64,000 nucleotides of DNA, taken from contig NZ_JARTWB010000001.1 in NCBI RefSeq assembly GCF_031450785.1, positions 806,001 through 870,000 of the forward strand, in the 5' to 3' direction. This DNA is from Caballeronia sp. LZ062. GTDB lineage: Bacteria > Pseudomonadota > Gammaproteobacteria > Burkholderiales > Burkholderiaceae. Below, piece by piece: positions 26,376-35,030 of the stretch; position 1 is the first letter of the stretch; each line of letters begins with the position of its first letter. The translations under genes and the position numbers were made by a program. The notes beneath the pieces are model-generated. The model made no database searches, was not told the origin of the DNA, and was given only the letters and a program-made list of their open reading frames with translations.

Positions 26376-26603
26376 TTATGCCGATAATCTGATGGGCGGT
26401 ACAGGCAATTCGTCGCCCTCGATAAACGCCGTCGCAGATCGAATCGCGAAGTACATTGCGCAATCTTCGCTGGCGAAAAGGCCCCACTTGCCAATCGACG
26501 TTGCATGGCCGTCTTCTTCGAGAATCGACGCAGTTGCTATGAAGGTGTTGCCGTCGCGCGTGACATTCGGCTCGAAGGCGGCTCCGCCGTGATAAATGAC
26601 CAT
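26376..26603 (-). CDS. Small hypothetical protein
   Basis: 75 residues from the ATG at 26603, chosen for the excellent ribosome binding site gagggag 6 bases upstream; a longer frame to 26780 has no such site. The sequence (e.g. GGAAFEPNVTRDGNTFIATASI and GLFASEDCAMYFAIRSATAFIEG) looks like the small beta-alpha modules of the CV_2116/DUF-type proteins common in Burkholderia, with an N-terminal beta-sheet and a C-terminal helix. Function unknown; stands alone in a gene-poor region. Confidence 0.65.
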   Translation of the reverse strand: MVIYHGGAAFEPNVTRDGNTFIATASILEEDGHATSIGKWGLFASEDCAMYFAIRSATAFIEGDELPVPPIRLSA

Positions 26604-28410
26604 CGTCTTCTCCCTCAAGTTCTTTAGTGGGCCGGCAGTCACTGCTGCCGTTGTCTTCCTCTGCGACAAATGGGTGCGACGCCGCGACACCGCCCATTCT
26701 GTCGAGGCCACATTGTTAAATCCAGAAACGCGGTGTGATATTACCGAGCCAAAATTCGTCCAATCAGCAGTTTTAACCATTGCTTACAGTTGCGCAGTGT
26801 GCTTTTACTTCAGCCGGTTGACGCTGGTTGCACTGGCTTAGCGGTCAATCTTGAAGAAAACGCTTGTGGCATTGCGGCGCTAACGATTGAGCGCTGCATT
26901 GTTGCGGTTTTGCCCTTGGTGGGGCGCGGCCCCTTTCTAACGGGCGCGCTGGCAATACCGCGACGGTGCACGGGCGTTTGCCGCGGCGAACGTCGTCGAT
27001 GGACATTCTTCTTTACGCGTACCGGGTGCCGCATGACGGTGACCGATGAAACGTATCGAGCGGACATTGCGACAGGGCTGTTGCCCCAAATTGTCTCACC
27101 GCACGTATCGATTCCTTTGCGAGGATACGAGAACGTCATCGATATCCCGGTTTTGTCGTTGCCGCACTATGCAGATTAACGGCGACGATAGCGGACTTCG
27201 CTGCAAGCCCGATACAGCGAATCAAGTCCGTTTCTCCTCCTATTCGCCTGTTGGGTATTCATTAGAGCCGCTTCGGTGCACTGGAGCTTATTCTTTGCTC
27301 TCAATCAATTTCGGCAGTCTTGGAGCGATGAACAGAAGATGCCGAAAGCGCTTGATAGATCGGATGCATTGCGGCGGAATCGAGGGTCACTCATATGGCC
27401 TCGAGCAGAACAGCAATTATGCGCGCGAAGGAGCAACGGCAAGCCAATCGCTCGCAGTCATGTCATCGCTGAAAATACGCGCAGAAGATGTCAGCGACCT
27501 GCTGTCCCGTCTTGAGTTATTCGCGGACAGCAGGTGCGAAGCTCGGGTTATGGGCTTTCGAATTCCGACAGTCCGATGCCTTCAACTCCCCGGCTCCTCT
27601 TTTGCGACGAAACGTGTCTGCGGGAACTACAGCGCTTGCTCGAGCACACTAGGCTTATTTGCTCCCGAATCTTCTCACCCATGACATGGACAGAATCCAC
27701 GATCAGTGAATTGAGTGGTGGCGGTCTACGGTGAACATAGAGTGTGGCCAGCGTATTGCGTCACACGTGGACACGCCGGCACTTCGCGTGGCGACGCAAT
27801 CAGATGGCTCTGACCGCCGCGCTCCGACGAATTCGCTTCAGCCGCCGACGAGCTGAAGCTCTGCGGCGACGACAGTCGCGCGTTGCACAGTCTCGCGAGC
27901 GGAGCTCTCTCAGATTCGCGCGCTGCCCTCCACGCTCACGCAGGCCATGCGCTAAGGCGCGCCTATCGCAGGCGCGCACCGAACGCGTCGCGAACGTCGT
28001 CGCGCTCAAGGAAAGTGCCGGGACGTGGGCGCCGTAGCCGCAATCATCGCGGTTGCGGCGGGACGTGCCGTCATTCAGCTGCTCGCGCACATCGCAGGCG
28101 CTTCGAAACGGAAGTTCTCGTTCATTACAGCGCACGCGCACGGAGTCCGCGATAACGGCATGAAAATACGCGCATACCGTCGCAAGCGTTGGTTTTGGAC
28201 GAGTCAAGGGGCGCGAAGGACGCGGTGACTAGAGGGCGCAGAAGTTGATCAGGCGTGCGAATTAACTCAACGCATGGCCTTTATGCGGAGTAACCACACT
28301 CATAGTGCTGCGGGCGCGGAATGATGCACTCCTTGCTTACGGCGGCTATCACCGCCGCAGCCGAACACGATCTGAATCAGTGACGCTTCAACTGAACATG
28401 CAAACTCGAA
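26604..28410. other. Gene-poor region of about 1.8 kb
   Basis: Only short, unconvincing frames are present on either strand, with frequent stops and Arg/Ser-rich translations. Base composition is lower in G+C than the flanks in parts. One iteron-like 17-mer lies at 27663. This may be degraded or recently acquired DNA; I recognise no transposon or phage remnant. Confidence 0.5.
27663..27679 (-). repeat. Rep-iteron-like motif outside the origin (27.7 kb)
   Basis: On the minus strand this reads GGTGAGAAGATTCGGGA, a full match to the origin iteron consensus. No second copy was seen within 200 bp, unlike the other distal loci. Confidence 0.7.
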
Positions 28411-28938
28411 TCAGAACCTCACGCGAAGCTGAAATCCAATAGTGAACGGCAGATCGCTGGACGGAATGGGCGGAATCAGGATGAAGTTGGCGCCGACGCG
28501 CTTATAAGCAACCATCACGAGCGGCGCGGCCACCGGGCCGACCATGTGGTCGTGTCCAATGCCCCAGCGACCGTAGTCGTAGCCGGAAATCAGACCGCCC
28601 ATCGCGGCAATCCGTACGAAGCCGAAATGCAAGAATTCTGGCGCCCAGACCCCGCCGCCGTAGAACGACGGCTTAGAGAGCGAATTCCGGAAATAGCCGG
28701 CAGTGACGGCCCACTGCGGCGCGACCCAGCACTCGGCGCCGATGCCCGGATTGAACTGCTCGAAGTGCTTGTCGGGGTGGAAGTGGTGAGAGCCGATCAT
28801 CGCGTCGATCCATAGCCCGTCGTCGCACCATGCCGCCTCGGCTGGAGACGCCCAGCAGACGGCTGCTGAAACGATCAGCAGCGTCGCGGCAAGCAAACGG
28901 GAGCGATGCGGGCGGAAGAGGGACGGCCAAAAGCGCAT
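28411..28938 (-). CDS. Predicted outer-membrane beta-barrel protein
   Basis: 175 residues with a signal peptide (LLAATLLIVSAAVCWASPAEA, cleavage after AEA). The mature part has alternating amphipathic strands with glycines and aromatic residues, and ends in FQLRVRF, the terminal aromatic pattern of outer-membrane barrels. The motif NPGIGAECWVAPQWAVTAGYFRNS recalls PagP/PagL-sized eight-stranded barrels seen in Burkholderia, but I cannot assign an enzymatic activity. No membrane partner genes nearby. Confidence 0.65.
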   Translation of the reverse strand: MRFWPSLFRPHRSRLLAATLLIVSAAVCWASPAEAAWCDDGLWIDAMIGSHHFHPDKHFEQFNPGIGAECWVAPQWAVTAGYFRNSLSKPSFYGGGVWAPEFLHFGFVRIAAMGGLISGYDYGRWGIGHDHMVGPVAAPLVMVAYKRVGANFILIPPIPSSDLPFTIGFQLRVRF

Positions 28939-29100
28939 GGTTTATCCGCCATCGCCCGAGACGTGGCGCCCTTTTTTTGAGATGAGGTCGACGCGAACTC
29001 TACCTGAATCGCGTTATCTTCGTATGCGCGGACCAAATCTGCGTGACGGCCGTTTATGGTGCGTGATCGCTTATTGACTTGTTTCTCGCGGGAGACGGCT

Positions 29101-29730
29101 TTGAAATCTCCAAAGCGCAGTTTGGCACTGGCGGGCTCGATTGCGGTGTTGAGCGCGTGCACGGCCTTGCACGTGGCAACGCACCATGTTTCGGCAAACG
29201 AAGCCAGTGTTCCTGCCGGACACTACGAGCTAGATCCGCATCACTGGAACGTCAGCTTTGACGTTGATCACTTCCAATATTCGCGATTCGTCATTCGCTT
29301 TGACAAGGCGTCGGCGCGGCTCGACTGGAACGCTGGCGGCATCGCGGCGAGTCGCGTTGAGGCGACTATCGACGCGTCGAGCGTCGACACGAATGTGCCG
29401 CTGCTCGACCGGATGGTGAAGGGACCAGATATGTTCGACGCAGCGCGCTATCCGAACATCACCTTCGCGAGCACAACGTTCACGCGCACCGGCGATGATG
29501 CGGGCACCCTGACCGGCGATCTGACCATTCGCGGCGTCACACGTCCGGTCAAACTCAGCGTGACGTTCAACGGTCACGCAGTGAACCCGCTGACTAAGCA
29601 GGAAACGCTCGGTTTTGCCGCCGACGGCCATTTCAGCCGCGCGGAGTTCGGTCTGACTACGTGGTTTCCGGCGGTAGGCGACGATGTTCACGTCGCCATT
29701 CAAGCCGAGTTTGGCAAAGTGAAGGAGTAG
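29101..29730 (+). CDS. YceI-like lipoprotein
   Basis: 209 residues from the TTG at 29101, which has a ribosome binding site gggaga. This start gives a clean lipoprotein signal with lipobox VLSAC (Cys at 20); an ATG at 29056 would place the lipobox about 35 residues in, which is too far. The mature domain is a YceI lipocalin-like barrel (HYELDPHHWNVSFDVDHF, DMFDAARYPNITFASTTF, LTGDLTIRGVTRPVKLSVTF). YceI proteins are periplasmic isoprenoid/polyprenoid-binding proteins. Convergent with tdh, whose end lies 10 bp beyond its stop. Confidence 0.85.
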   Translation: MKSPKRSLALAGSIAVLSACTALHVATHHVSANEASVPAGHYELDPHHWNVSFDVDHFQYSRFVIRFDKASARLDWNAGGIAASRVEATIDASSVDTNVPLLDRMVKGPDMFDAARYPNITFASTTFTRTGDDAGTLTGDLTIRGVTRPVKLSVTFNGHAVNPLTKQETLGFAADGHFSRAEFGLTTWFPAVGDDVHVAIQAEFGKVKE

Positions 29731-29740
29731 GTTTTAGCGG

Positions 29741-30772
29741 CTAAGCCGTCGTCCAGTCGAGCACGACCTTGCCGCTGTTTCCAGAGAGCATGGTGTCGAA
29801 CGCGCGCTCGAAGTCATCGACGGGGAAGGTGTGCGTGAGGATCGGGGAAAGATCGAGCCCGCTTTGCAGCATCGCGACCATCTTGTACCAGGTTTCAAAC
29901 ATCTCGCGACCATAGATGCCTTTGATTTCGAGCCCTTTGAAGATCACCTGATTCCAGTCGATGGCTGTTTGTGCGGGCGGGATACCAAGAAGCGCAATCT
30001 TGCCGCCGTGGTTCATCGCATCGAGCATTCCTGTGAATGCGATCGGCACACCAGACATTTCGAGCCCGACGTCGAAACCTTCCGTCATCCCGAGTTCATC
30101 CATGACATCACGCAGATCTTCGTGTGTCACGTTGACTGCCCGCGTCGCGCCCATCCTGCGCGCGAGTTCCAGCCGATAGCCGTTGACATCAGTGATTACG
30201 ATGTTTCGCGCGCCGACGTGGCGGGCAATCGCGGCTGCCATGACGCCGATCGGCCCAGCGCCCGTGATCAGCACGTCCTCACCGACGAGATTGAACGACA
30301 GGGCGGTATGAGTCGCGTTGCCGAAAGGATTGAAGATGGCGGCAACGTCATCGGAGATGTCGGCCGGGATCTTGAACGCGTTGAACGCGGGAATCACGAG
30401 GTATTCGGCGAACGCGCCTTCGCGATTGACGCCGACGCCGACGGTATTGCGGCACAGATGGCGTCGTCCCGCGCGGCAATTGCGGCAGAAGCCGCATGTG
30501 ATGTGGCCTTCGCCTGAGACGCGATCGCCGATCGAAAAGCCACGCACTTCCTGCCCCATCTCTACTATCTCGCCGACGTACTCATGACCCACGTGCATCG
30601 GAACTGGGATCGTCTTCTGCGCCCAGTCGTCCCATTTCCAGATGTGAATGTCAGTGCCGCAAATTGCGGTCTTCCGGATGCGGATGAGAACATCGTTATG
30701 GCCGACCTCCGGACGCTTCACACGCGTCAGCGTGAGGCCCGGCGCGCGTTCCAGTTTAGCGAGAGCTTTCAT
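29741..30772 (-). CDS. tdh: L-threonine 3-dehydrogenase
   Basis: 343 residues. Zinc-dependent MDR with catalytic-site cysteine [22 protein letters not shown], structural-zinc cluster [15 protein letters not shown] and the cofactor segment [19 protein letters not shown], all matching Tdh. It oxidises L-threonine to 2-amino-3-ketobutyrate, which Kbl (upstream gene) cleaves with CoA to glycine and acetyl-CoA. kbl-tdh is the usual operon order, here with a parS site in the intergenic space. Confidence 0.95.
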   Translation of the reverse strand: MKALAKLERAPGLTLTRVKRPEVGHNDVLIRIRKTAICGTDIHIWKWDDWAQKTIPVPMHVGHEYVGEIVEMGQEVRGFSIGDRVSGEGHITCGFCRNCRAGRRHLCRNTVGVGVNREGAFAEYLVIPAFNAFKIPADISDDVAAIFNPFGNATHTALSFNLVGEDVLITGAGPIGVMAAAIARHVGARNIVITDVNGYRLELARRMGATRAVNVTHEDLRDVMDELGMTEGFDVGLEMSGVPIAFTGMLDAMNHGGKIALLGIPPAQTAIDWNQVIFKGLEIKGIYGREMFETWYKMVAMLQSGLDLSPILTHTFPVDDFERAFDTMLSGNSGKVVLDWTTA

Positions 30773-30828
30773 GTGCGGTTTGTCTTAGCGGTTGTTGATG
30801 GGCGGTGATCGGCGGTGGGCTCGGGAGC

Positions 30829-30844
30829 CTTTATGCGCATAAAG
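30829..30844. promoter_or_regulatory. parS centromere site (kbl-tdh intergenic)
   Basis: CTTTATGCGCATAAAG, a perfect 16-bp palindrome identical to the copies beside parAB. It occupies the gap between the kbl stop and tdh start, 9.5 kb from parB, so the ParB-bound complex would span this operon. Confidence 0.85.
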
Positions 30845-30862
30845 TTCCGAGGCCCGGGCGCA

Positions 30863-32065
30863 TCACTGAATCACCCCAAGCGACCGCCCCACGCGAGCGA
30901 ACGCCTCTACCGCACGATCGATCTGCTCTGCAGTGTGCGCCGCGCTCATCTGCGTGCGGATGCGTGCGCGTCCCTTGGGAACAACGGGATACGAGAAGCC
31001 GATCACATACACGCCTTCGTCTAGAAGCGCGTCGGCCATGCGGGACGCCAATTGCGCATCGCCGAGCATCACGGGAATGATCGGATGCTCGCCCGGAACG
31101 AGATCGAAGCCTAGAGAAGACATCGCCTGACGGAAGCGAGTGCCGTTCTCCCGCACGCGCTCCCGGAGCGCCGCGCCTTCATCGCTGTCCAACAATGCAA
31201 GGACTTGCAGAGACGCCGTTGCAATGCTGGGCGCAAGTGTGTTGGAAAACAGGTAGGGCCGGCTTCGCTGACGCAACAACTCGACAATCTCCTTGTGAGC
31301 TGCGACGTACCCGCCGGAAGCGCCGCCAAGCGCCTTGCCGAGTGTGCCGGTAATGATATCGACGCGGTCCCGCACGCCGCAGTGCTCAGGCGTGCCACGC
31401 CCCTTTTCGCCGATGAAGCCGACGGCATGTGAATCGTCCACCATGACGAGCGCGCCGTAACGGTCTGCGAGGTCGCAGATGCCCGCAAGGTTCGCGATGA
31501 TGCCGTCCATCGAAAATACGCCGTCCGTCGCGATAAGCTTGAAACGTGCGCCGGCCGCGTCGGCTTCCTTCAGGCGAGCTTCGAGGTCCTCGAGATCGTT
31601 GTTCTTGTAGCGCAGACGTCGCGCTTTCGAAAGCCTCACGCCGTCAATGATGCTCGCGTGATTCAACTCATCGCTGATGATGGCGTCTTCGTCGCCAAGC
31701 AGCGTTTCGAACAGGCCGCCGTTGGCATCGAAACAACTCGAATAGAGGATTGCGTCGTCAGTCTCTAGGAACTGTGCGATGGCGCTTTCCAGCGACTTGT
31801 GCACTGTCTGAGTGCCGCATATGAAGCGCACCGAGGCCATGCCGAATCCGTCGGCGTCCAGCCCCGCTTTGGCAGCTTCAATCAAACGTGGGTCATCGGC
31901 CAGTCCAAGGTAATTGTTCGCGCAGAAGTTGAGCACGCCCTGGCCGTTCGCAAGGCGGATGGCCGACGACTGGGGACTGGCAATGACGCGCTCGTTCTTG
32001 TAGAACCCAGCCGCGCGAATGTCGTCGATGGTACTGCGGAGGTAGGACAGGTACTGGTCTCGCAT
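30863..32065 (-). CDS. kbl: Glycine C-acetyltransferase (2-amino-3-ketobutyrate CoA ligase)
   Basis: 400 residues from the ATG at 32065, the normal length with a ribosome binding site ggaga; a TTG-led extension to 32125 is not needed. Class II PLP-dependent alpha-oxoamine synthase: the Schiff-base Lys lies in [16 protein letters not shown], with the conserved [16 protein letters not shown] and DGVFSMDG segments. It works with Tdh in threonine degradation to glycine. Confidence 0.95.
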   Translation of the reverse strand: MRDQYLSYLRSTIDDIRAAGFYKNERVIASPQSSAIRLANGQGVLNFCANNYLGLADDPRLIEAAKAGLDADGFGMASVRFICGTQTVHKSLESAIAQFLETDDAILYSSCFDANGGLFETLLGDEDAIISDELNHASIIDGVRLSKARRLRYKNNDLEDLEARLKEADAAGARFKLIATDGVFSMDGIIANLAGICDLADRYGALVMVDDSHAVGFIGEKGRGTPEHCGVRDRVDIITGTLGKALGGASGGYVAAHKEIVELLRQRSRPYLFSNTLAPSIATASLQVLALLDSDEGAALRERVRENGTRFRQAMSSLGFDLVPGEHPIIPVMLGDAQLASRMADALLDEGVYVIGFSYPVVPKGRARIRTQMSAAHTAEQIDRAVEAFARVGRSLGVIQ

Positions 32066-32199
32066 CGCTTCTCCGGTTACATCCGCGCAGTCGGCACGCG
32101 GCTTCTTAGCCCTGTTATAGTCCATTCATCGCGTCGGACATATTCGATATTTCGAACATGATTCCAGTATGACGAACACTCTAAGGGATCAAAAGCATC

Positions 32200-32802
32200 A
32201 TGGCAAGTTCGCGTCCAGCGCCACCAACGGGAGAAAGTGCTTCGACAGGCTCGGTCCCGCCTCGCGTCGGCGAGCACATTCAACGACTCCGCAACGAAAG
32301 AAAGTTGACACTGGACGATTTGTCGCGAGCGGCCGGCGTCTCGAAGTCCATGTTGTCCGAGATTGAGCGCGATAAGGCCAATCCGACGATAGCGGTGGCG
32401 TGGCGGCTCACTAACGCCCTCGGCATCAGTCTGGATCAGCTGTTCGCTCAACAACGACCCGCCGAGGCGATTCGAGTTTCGAGCCTCCACGAGATTCCGA
32501 CGCTAATGGGCGACAACGGTGATTATCAGCTGCGGGTTTGGGGGCCGATTGAACTTGCCGGAAAGTTCGAATGGTATGAACTCACGCTTCAGGCGGGGGC
32601 GGAATTGCGGTCGAATGCGCACGAGCCGGGTACGCGCGAGCATTTGACGGTTTTGAATGGAGCGCTAGAAGTGGAGGCTTTGGCGTCGACGCGTCGCCTC
32701 AAGGCCGGTGAGACAGCTCGATATGCGGCTGATGATGCTCACGCCATTCGCAATGTCGGACGCTCGGAAGCCAAAGCGCTGCTCGTCGTGATCCACGGTT
32801 GA
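32200..32802 (+). CDS. XRE-cupin transcriptional regulator
   Basis: 200 residues. An N-terminal XRE/lambda-repressor helix-turn-helix (HIQRLRNERKLTLDDLSRAAGVSKSMLSEIER) is joined to a C-terminal cupin (segments FEWYELTLQAGAELRSNAHEPGTREHLTVLNGALEVEA). This architecture is common in amino-acid, polyamine or sugar-metabolism regulators that bind a small ligand in the cupin. It is divergent from kbl with 134 bp between, so it is a likely regulator of threonine degradation. Confidence 0.9.
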   Translation: MASSRPAPPTGESASTGSVPPRVGEHIQRLRNERKLTLDDLSRAAGVSKSMLSEIERDKANPTIAVAWRLTNALGISLDQLFAQQRPAEAIRVSSLHEIPTLMGDNGDYQLRVWGPIELAGKFEWYELTLQAGAELRSNAHEPGTREHLTVLNGALEVEALASTRRLKAGETARYAADDAHAIRNVGRSEAKALLVVIHG

Positions 32803-32820
32803 CGTGTGACGGCGAGCCGA

Positions 32821-32836
32821 CTTTATGCGCATCAAG
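32821..32836. promoter_or_regulatory. parS-like site, one mismatch
   Basis: CTTTATGCGCATCAAG differs from the perfect parS palindrome at one position. It lies 19 bp after the XRE-cupin stop. Confidence 0.6.
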
Positions 32837-32922
32837 TTTCGGTAGCGGCACGCGCATGGGAGCAGGACGTTCGTAGAACGCCCCGCTCCACACAGGGCCG
32901 CCTTAACGGCGGGATCTAAAGG

Positions 32923-33111
32923 TTACGGGTTCTTCTTCACGCTATCCTTCAGGTCTTCGCGGACGTCGCCCGCTCCCTTTTGTATCTTGCCAGCGACTTG
33001 CTGCATATCGCCCTTGGCTTCTTGGGCGGGGTCATCGGTCGCCTTGCCGACCACCTCATTCATCTTCCCCTTCACTTGCTCACCGACGCCTTTCACTTGG
33101 TCCTTGTTCAT
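32923..33111 (-). CDS. CsbD-family stress protein
   Basis: 62 residues from the ATG at 33111 (ribosome binding site aaggaga). The sequence MNKDQVKGVGEQVKGKMNEVVGK and the repeated GDMQQVAGKIQKGAGD pattern are typical of CsbD/YjbJ proteins, small hydrophilic helical proteins induced by general stress. Monocistronic. Confidence 0.88.
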   Translation of the reverse strand: MNKDQVKGVGEQVKGKMNEVVGKATDDPAQEAKGDMQQVAGKIQKGAGDVREDLKDSVKKNP

Positions 33112-33313
33112 CTCATTCTCCTTTAGGTTCGGCGCGAAAGAACTTCGCGATGCCCTTAGCGCGATCATTCCCGCAGTCGGCGGAAGTCAGCGCATAGCTG
33201 TAGGATGCGCTTCCTCGCTACGCCTGTGCAGCCGCCGATGTCTGAATCCCGCGTAGGCGGAATCGCACATACACCCGGCTCGAACAGCGCGACGCTACTT
33301 CCAATGGCGCTAG

Positions 33314-33333
33314 TACTGTATATTTATACAGTA
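33314..33333. promoter_or_regulatory. LexA/SOS box
   Basis: TACTGTATATTTATACAGTA is a 20-bp near-palindrome differing from the Escherichia coli SOS-box consensus at only one internal position. The invariant CTG and CAG halves are intact and flanked by TA on both sides. It lies 26 bp upstream of the ATG at 33360. Confidence 0.85.
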
Positions 33334-33359
33334 CAAAGAGCGCTGCTGGGGGCGAGAAC

Positions 33360-33716
33360 ATGGAGTCAAATGGCGAACATCTGGGCAAAAAGCAGTTCGA
33401 ACGCGCCGTGCGCGACCTCGAGCGCATTACTCGGCAAATTGCAGGCCGCTACATCGACAAAGGCGTGCCGCTGACCTGGCGCCTCCTGCACGCCATCGAA
33501 GCGGAGGCGGTTGCCGACCTCGGTTTTGCGGGGCGGCATGAAGCCGCGCTTCGCGAGCTGTTCGCGCGCCCCGAAAGCTTCCAGTTTCCTGAGACCGATG
33601 ACGTCGTGCATATTGCCTCCTCCGATGCCTTGCCCGCCGTATTCGCATTCGCGGTCGACGCCTACGAGTGCGCCGCGCGGCAAGGTCGGCCGCAACTCGC
33701 CGTCGCCGGTCATTGA
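33360..33716 (+). CDS. Orphan protein of unknown function under LexA control
   Basis: 118 residues; start ATG at 33360 with a ribosome binding site gggggcg. Soluble, helix-rich (MESNGEHLGKKQFERAVRDL; AIEAEAVADLGFAGRHEAALRELFARPE), without cysteines pairs, membrane segments or a motif I recognise. The LexA box directly upstream says it is a DNA-damage gene. Its position next to the chromosome-2 replication/partition block suggests a role in SOS control of replication, partition or repair, but that is inference from neighbourhood only. Confidence 0.65.
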   Translation: MESNGEHLGKKQFERAVRDLERITRQIAGRYIDKGVPLTWRLLHAIEAEAVADLGFAGRHEAALRELFARPESFQFPETDDVVHIASSDALPAVFAFAVDAYECAARQGRPQLAVAGH

Positions 33717-33968
33717 TCGCACAGAGCGCGCGGCATCTTTCCGACGTGACCGCTCCCTACGTTAGGCGAGCGGTCGACGCTGACCGCTTGCTTCGCGACG
33801 CTCTCGAACGAAACCGGACCAAAAGACGCCGTGCGTGTGTATCGCGCCAGCGCATTAGACGCGCATCGACATTTCGCCACACATGGACGCACGTGTGACC
33901 TTGACGCAGGCCACTCGAAGCCCGAACCTTTGTGCAAAGCAAACCGCGCAGAGCGCCCCTCGAACACC

Positions 33969-34988
33969 ATGCCGAACACTACTGATCTCTTCGACCAACA
34001 GCGCGCGGACTGGCAGGCCGACCCGCATGCCGCCTTCGATGCATGGCTAGCCCAACAAGAATTCCGCGCTTCGTCAGCCGATGTGTATCGTGCGCAATGG
34101 GGCAACTTTCTTGAGTGGCTCCAGGCGAAGCGCGCGACGCTTCATTCAGTGCAGCGTCCCGTCATCGAACAATTTGTCTCGCAGCTGGATATCCGGCGTC
34201 CGCAGCGGATGCGTTACCTGCGCCTGATTGAGCGTGTGCTCGATCACGTGAGAGAGATTGAGGCAGCCGGGACCAACCCCGCGCGGTTCATCGCTCAAGA
34301 CGGCGACGCGTCCTGGCGCAAAGCGCGCGACAACGAGCCGACCGGCTTTCTAACCCACGACGAGCGCGCGTTGTTGATCGCGCATTTGTTCTCGCCGCTC
34401 GGCGCACTGCCGGCCGGTCAACGCTGGCGCGAGCGGCGCGACCGCGCGCTCGTCGCCGCGTTTCTGGGTGCGGGCGTGAAAACGGGCGAGGCCGCCCAGT
34501 TGACCGTCGATTGCTATGCGCCCGGCGCGCCTTACATGACCGTGGATGCGTCGAATCCGCTTCTCATCCGACAGGCGCGGCTTGCGCCGTTTGCCGTCGA
34601 ACTGCTCGACGGCTGGATTGGCGAGCGCAAATCGGCCGGGTTGGCGGGTGACTTGCTGTTCCCCGCAGCACCCTCCGGCCGGTCCATGCACAAAGCGACG
34701 ATGCTTCGCGCCATCGATGCCGTCGTCGCCGCTTCAGGCATCGCTGCGTCGCGCGTGGCCCGGGCGAGTCCGCAGACACTTCGCAATACCTACGCCGCAG
34801 AACTGTTCGATGAAGGCGCCGACCCCGAGCGCGTCGGCCAATATCTCGGATTCCAGCAGATGATTTCGGTGCATCGGCTGCACCGGGCGTGGCAGGAGTG
34901 GATGGGTGAGCAAATACGGGAGCGCGATATCGCTCAGGCGCAAGCCGGCGCGGGTGATGAACCGGGAAGTACGAGCATCTCACCCTAG
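33969..34988 (+). CDS. Tyrosine-recombinase-fold protein near the origin (integrase-like, active site degenerate)
   Basis: 339 residues from the ATG at 33969. An N-terminal core-binding (SAM-like) domain is followed by a catalytic-type domain that aligns with XerC/D around FLTHDERALLIAHL...RDRALVAAFLGAGVKTGEAAQL and SPQTLRNTYAAELFDEGADPERVGQYLGF. Key residues are altered: the first catalytic Arg is Lys171, the H of HxLR is Gln269 (only Arg272 remains), and the LGH and Tyr positions are LGF and a non-Tyr. It is a conserved neighbour of the kfrA-like and rep genes, so it probably binds DNA without recombining it. An iteron-like 17-mer lies inside its 3' end. Confidence 0.8.
   Translation: MPNTTDLFDQQRADWQADPHAAFDAWLAQQEFRASSADVYRAQWGNFLEWLQAKRATLHSVQRPVIEQFVSQLDIRRPQRMRYLRLIERVLDHVREIEAAGTNPARFIAQDGDASWRKARDNEPTGFLTHDERALLIAHLFSPLGALPAGQRWRERRDRALVAAFLGAGVKTGEAAQLTVDCYAPGAPYMTVDASNPLLIRQARLAPFAVELLDGWIGERKSAGLAGDLLFPAAPSGRSMHKATMLRAIDAVVAASGIAASRVARASPQTLRNTYAAELFDEGADPERVGQYLGFQQMISVHRLHRAWQEWMGEQIRERDIAQAQAGAGDEPGSTSISP
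34905..34921 (+). repeat. Rep-iteron-like motif within the integrase-like gene
   Basis: GGTGAGCAAATACGGGA fits the consensus fully and is close to the origin copy at 36745. It lies in the coding sequence 67 bp before the stop. Confidence 0.7.
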
Positions 34989-35005
34989 TCCCGAAAACAC
35001 TCACC
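34989..35005 (-). repeat. Rep-iteron-like motif between the integrase-like and KfrA genes
   Basis: On the minus strand this reads GGTGAGTGTTTTCGGGA, a full consensus match, facing the copy at 34905 and occupying the 42-bp convergent gap. Confidence 0.75.
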
Positions 35006-35030
35006 TATCGCTTCGACTCACCCATTCGCG

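Noticed and set aside
26810..27139. Basic minus-strand frame (109 codons)
   Set aside because: Low-complexity basic sequence without ribosome binding site or known motif; not enough to call a gene.
27033..27179. 48-residue plus-strand frame
   Set aside because: No convincing ribosome binding site and no similarity that I recognise.
28277..28292. CTTTATGCGGAGTAAC as a parS-like site
   Set aside because: The right half departs from the palindrome at several positions.
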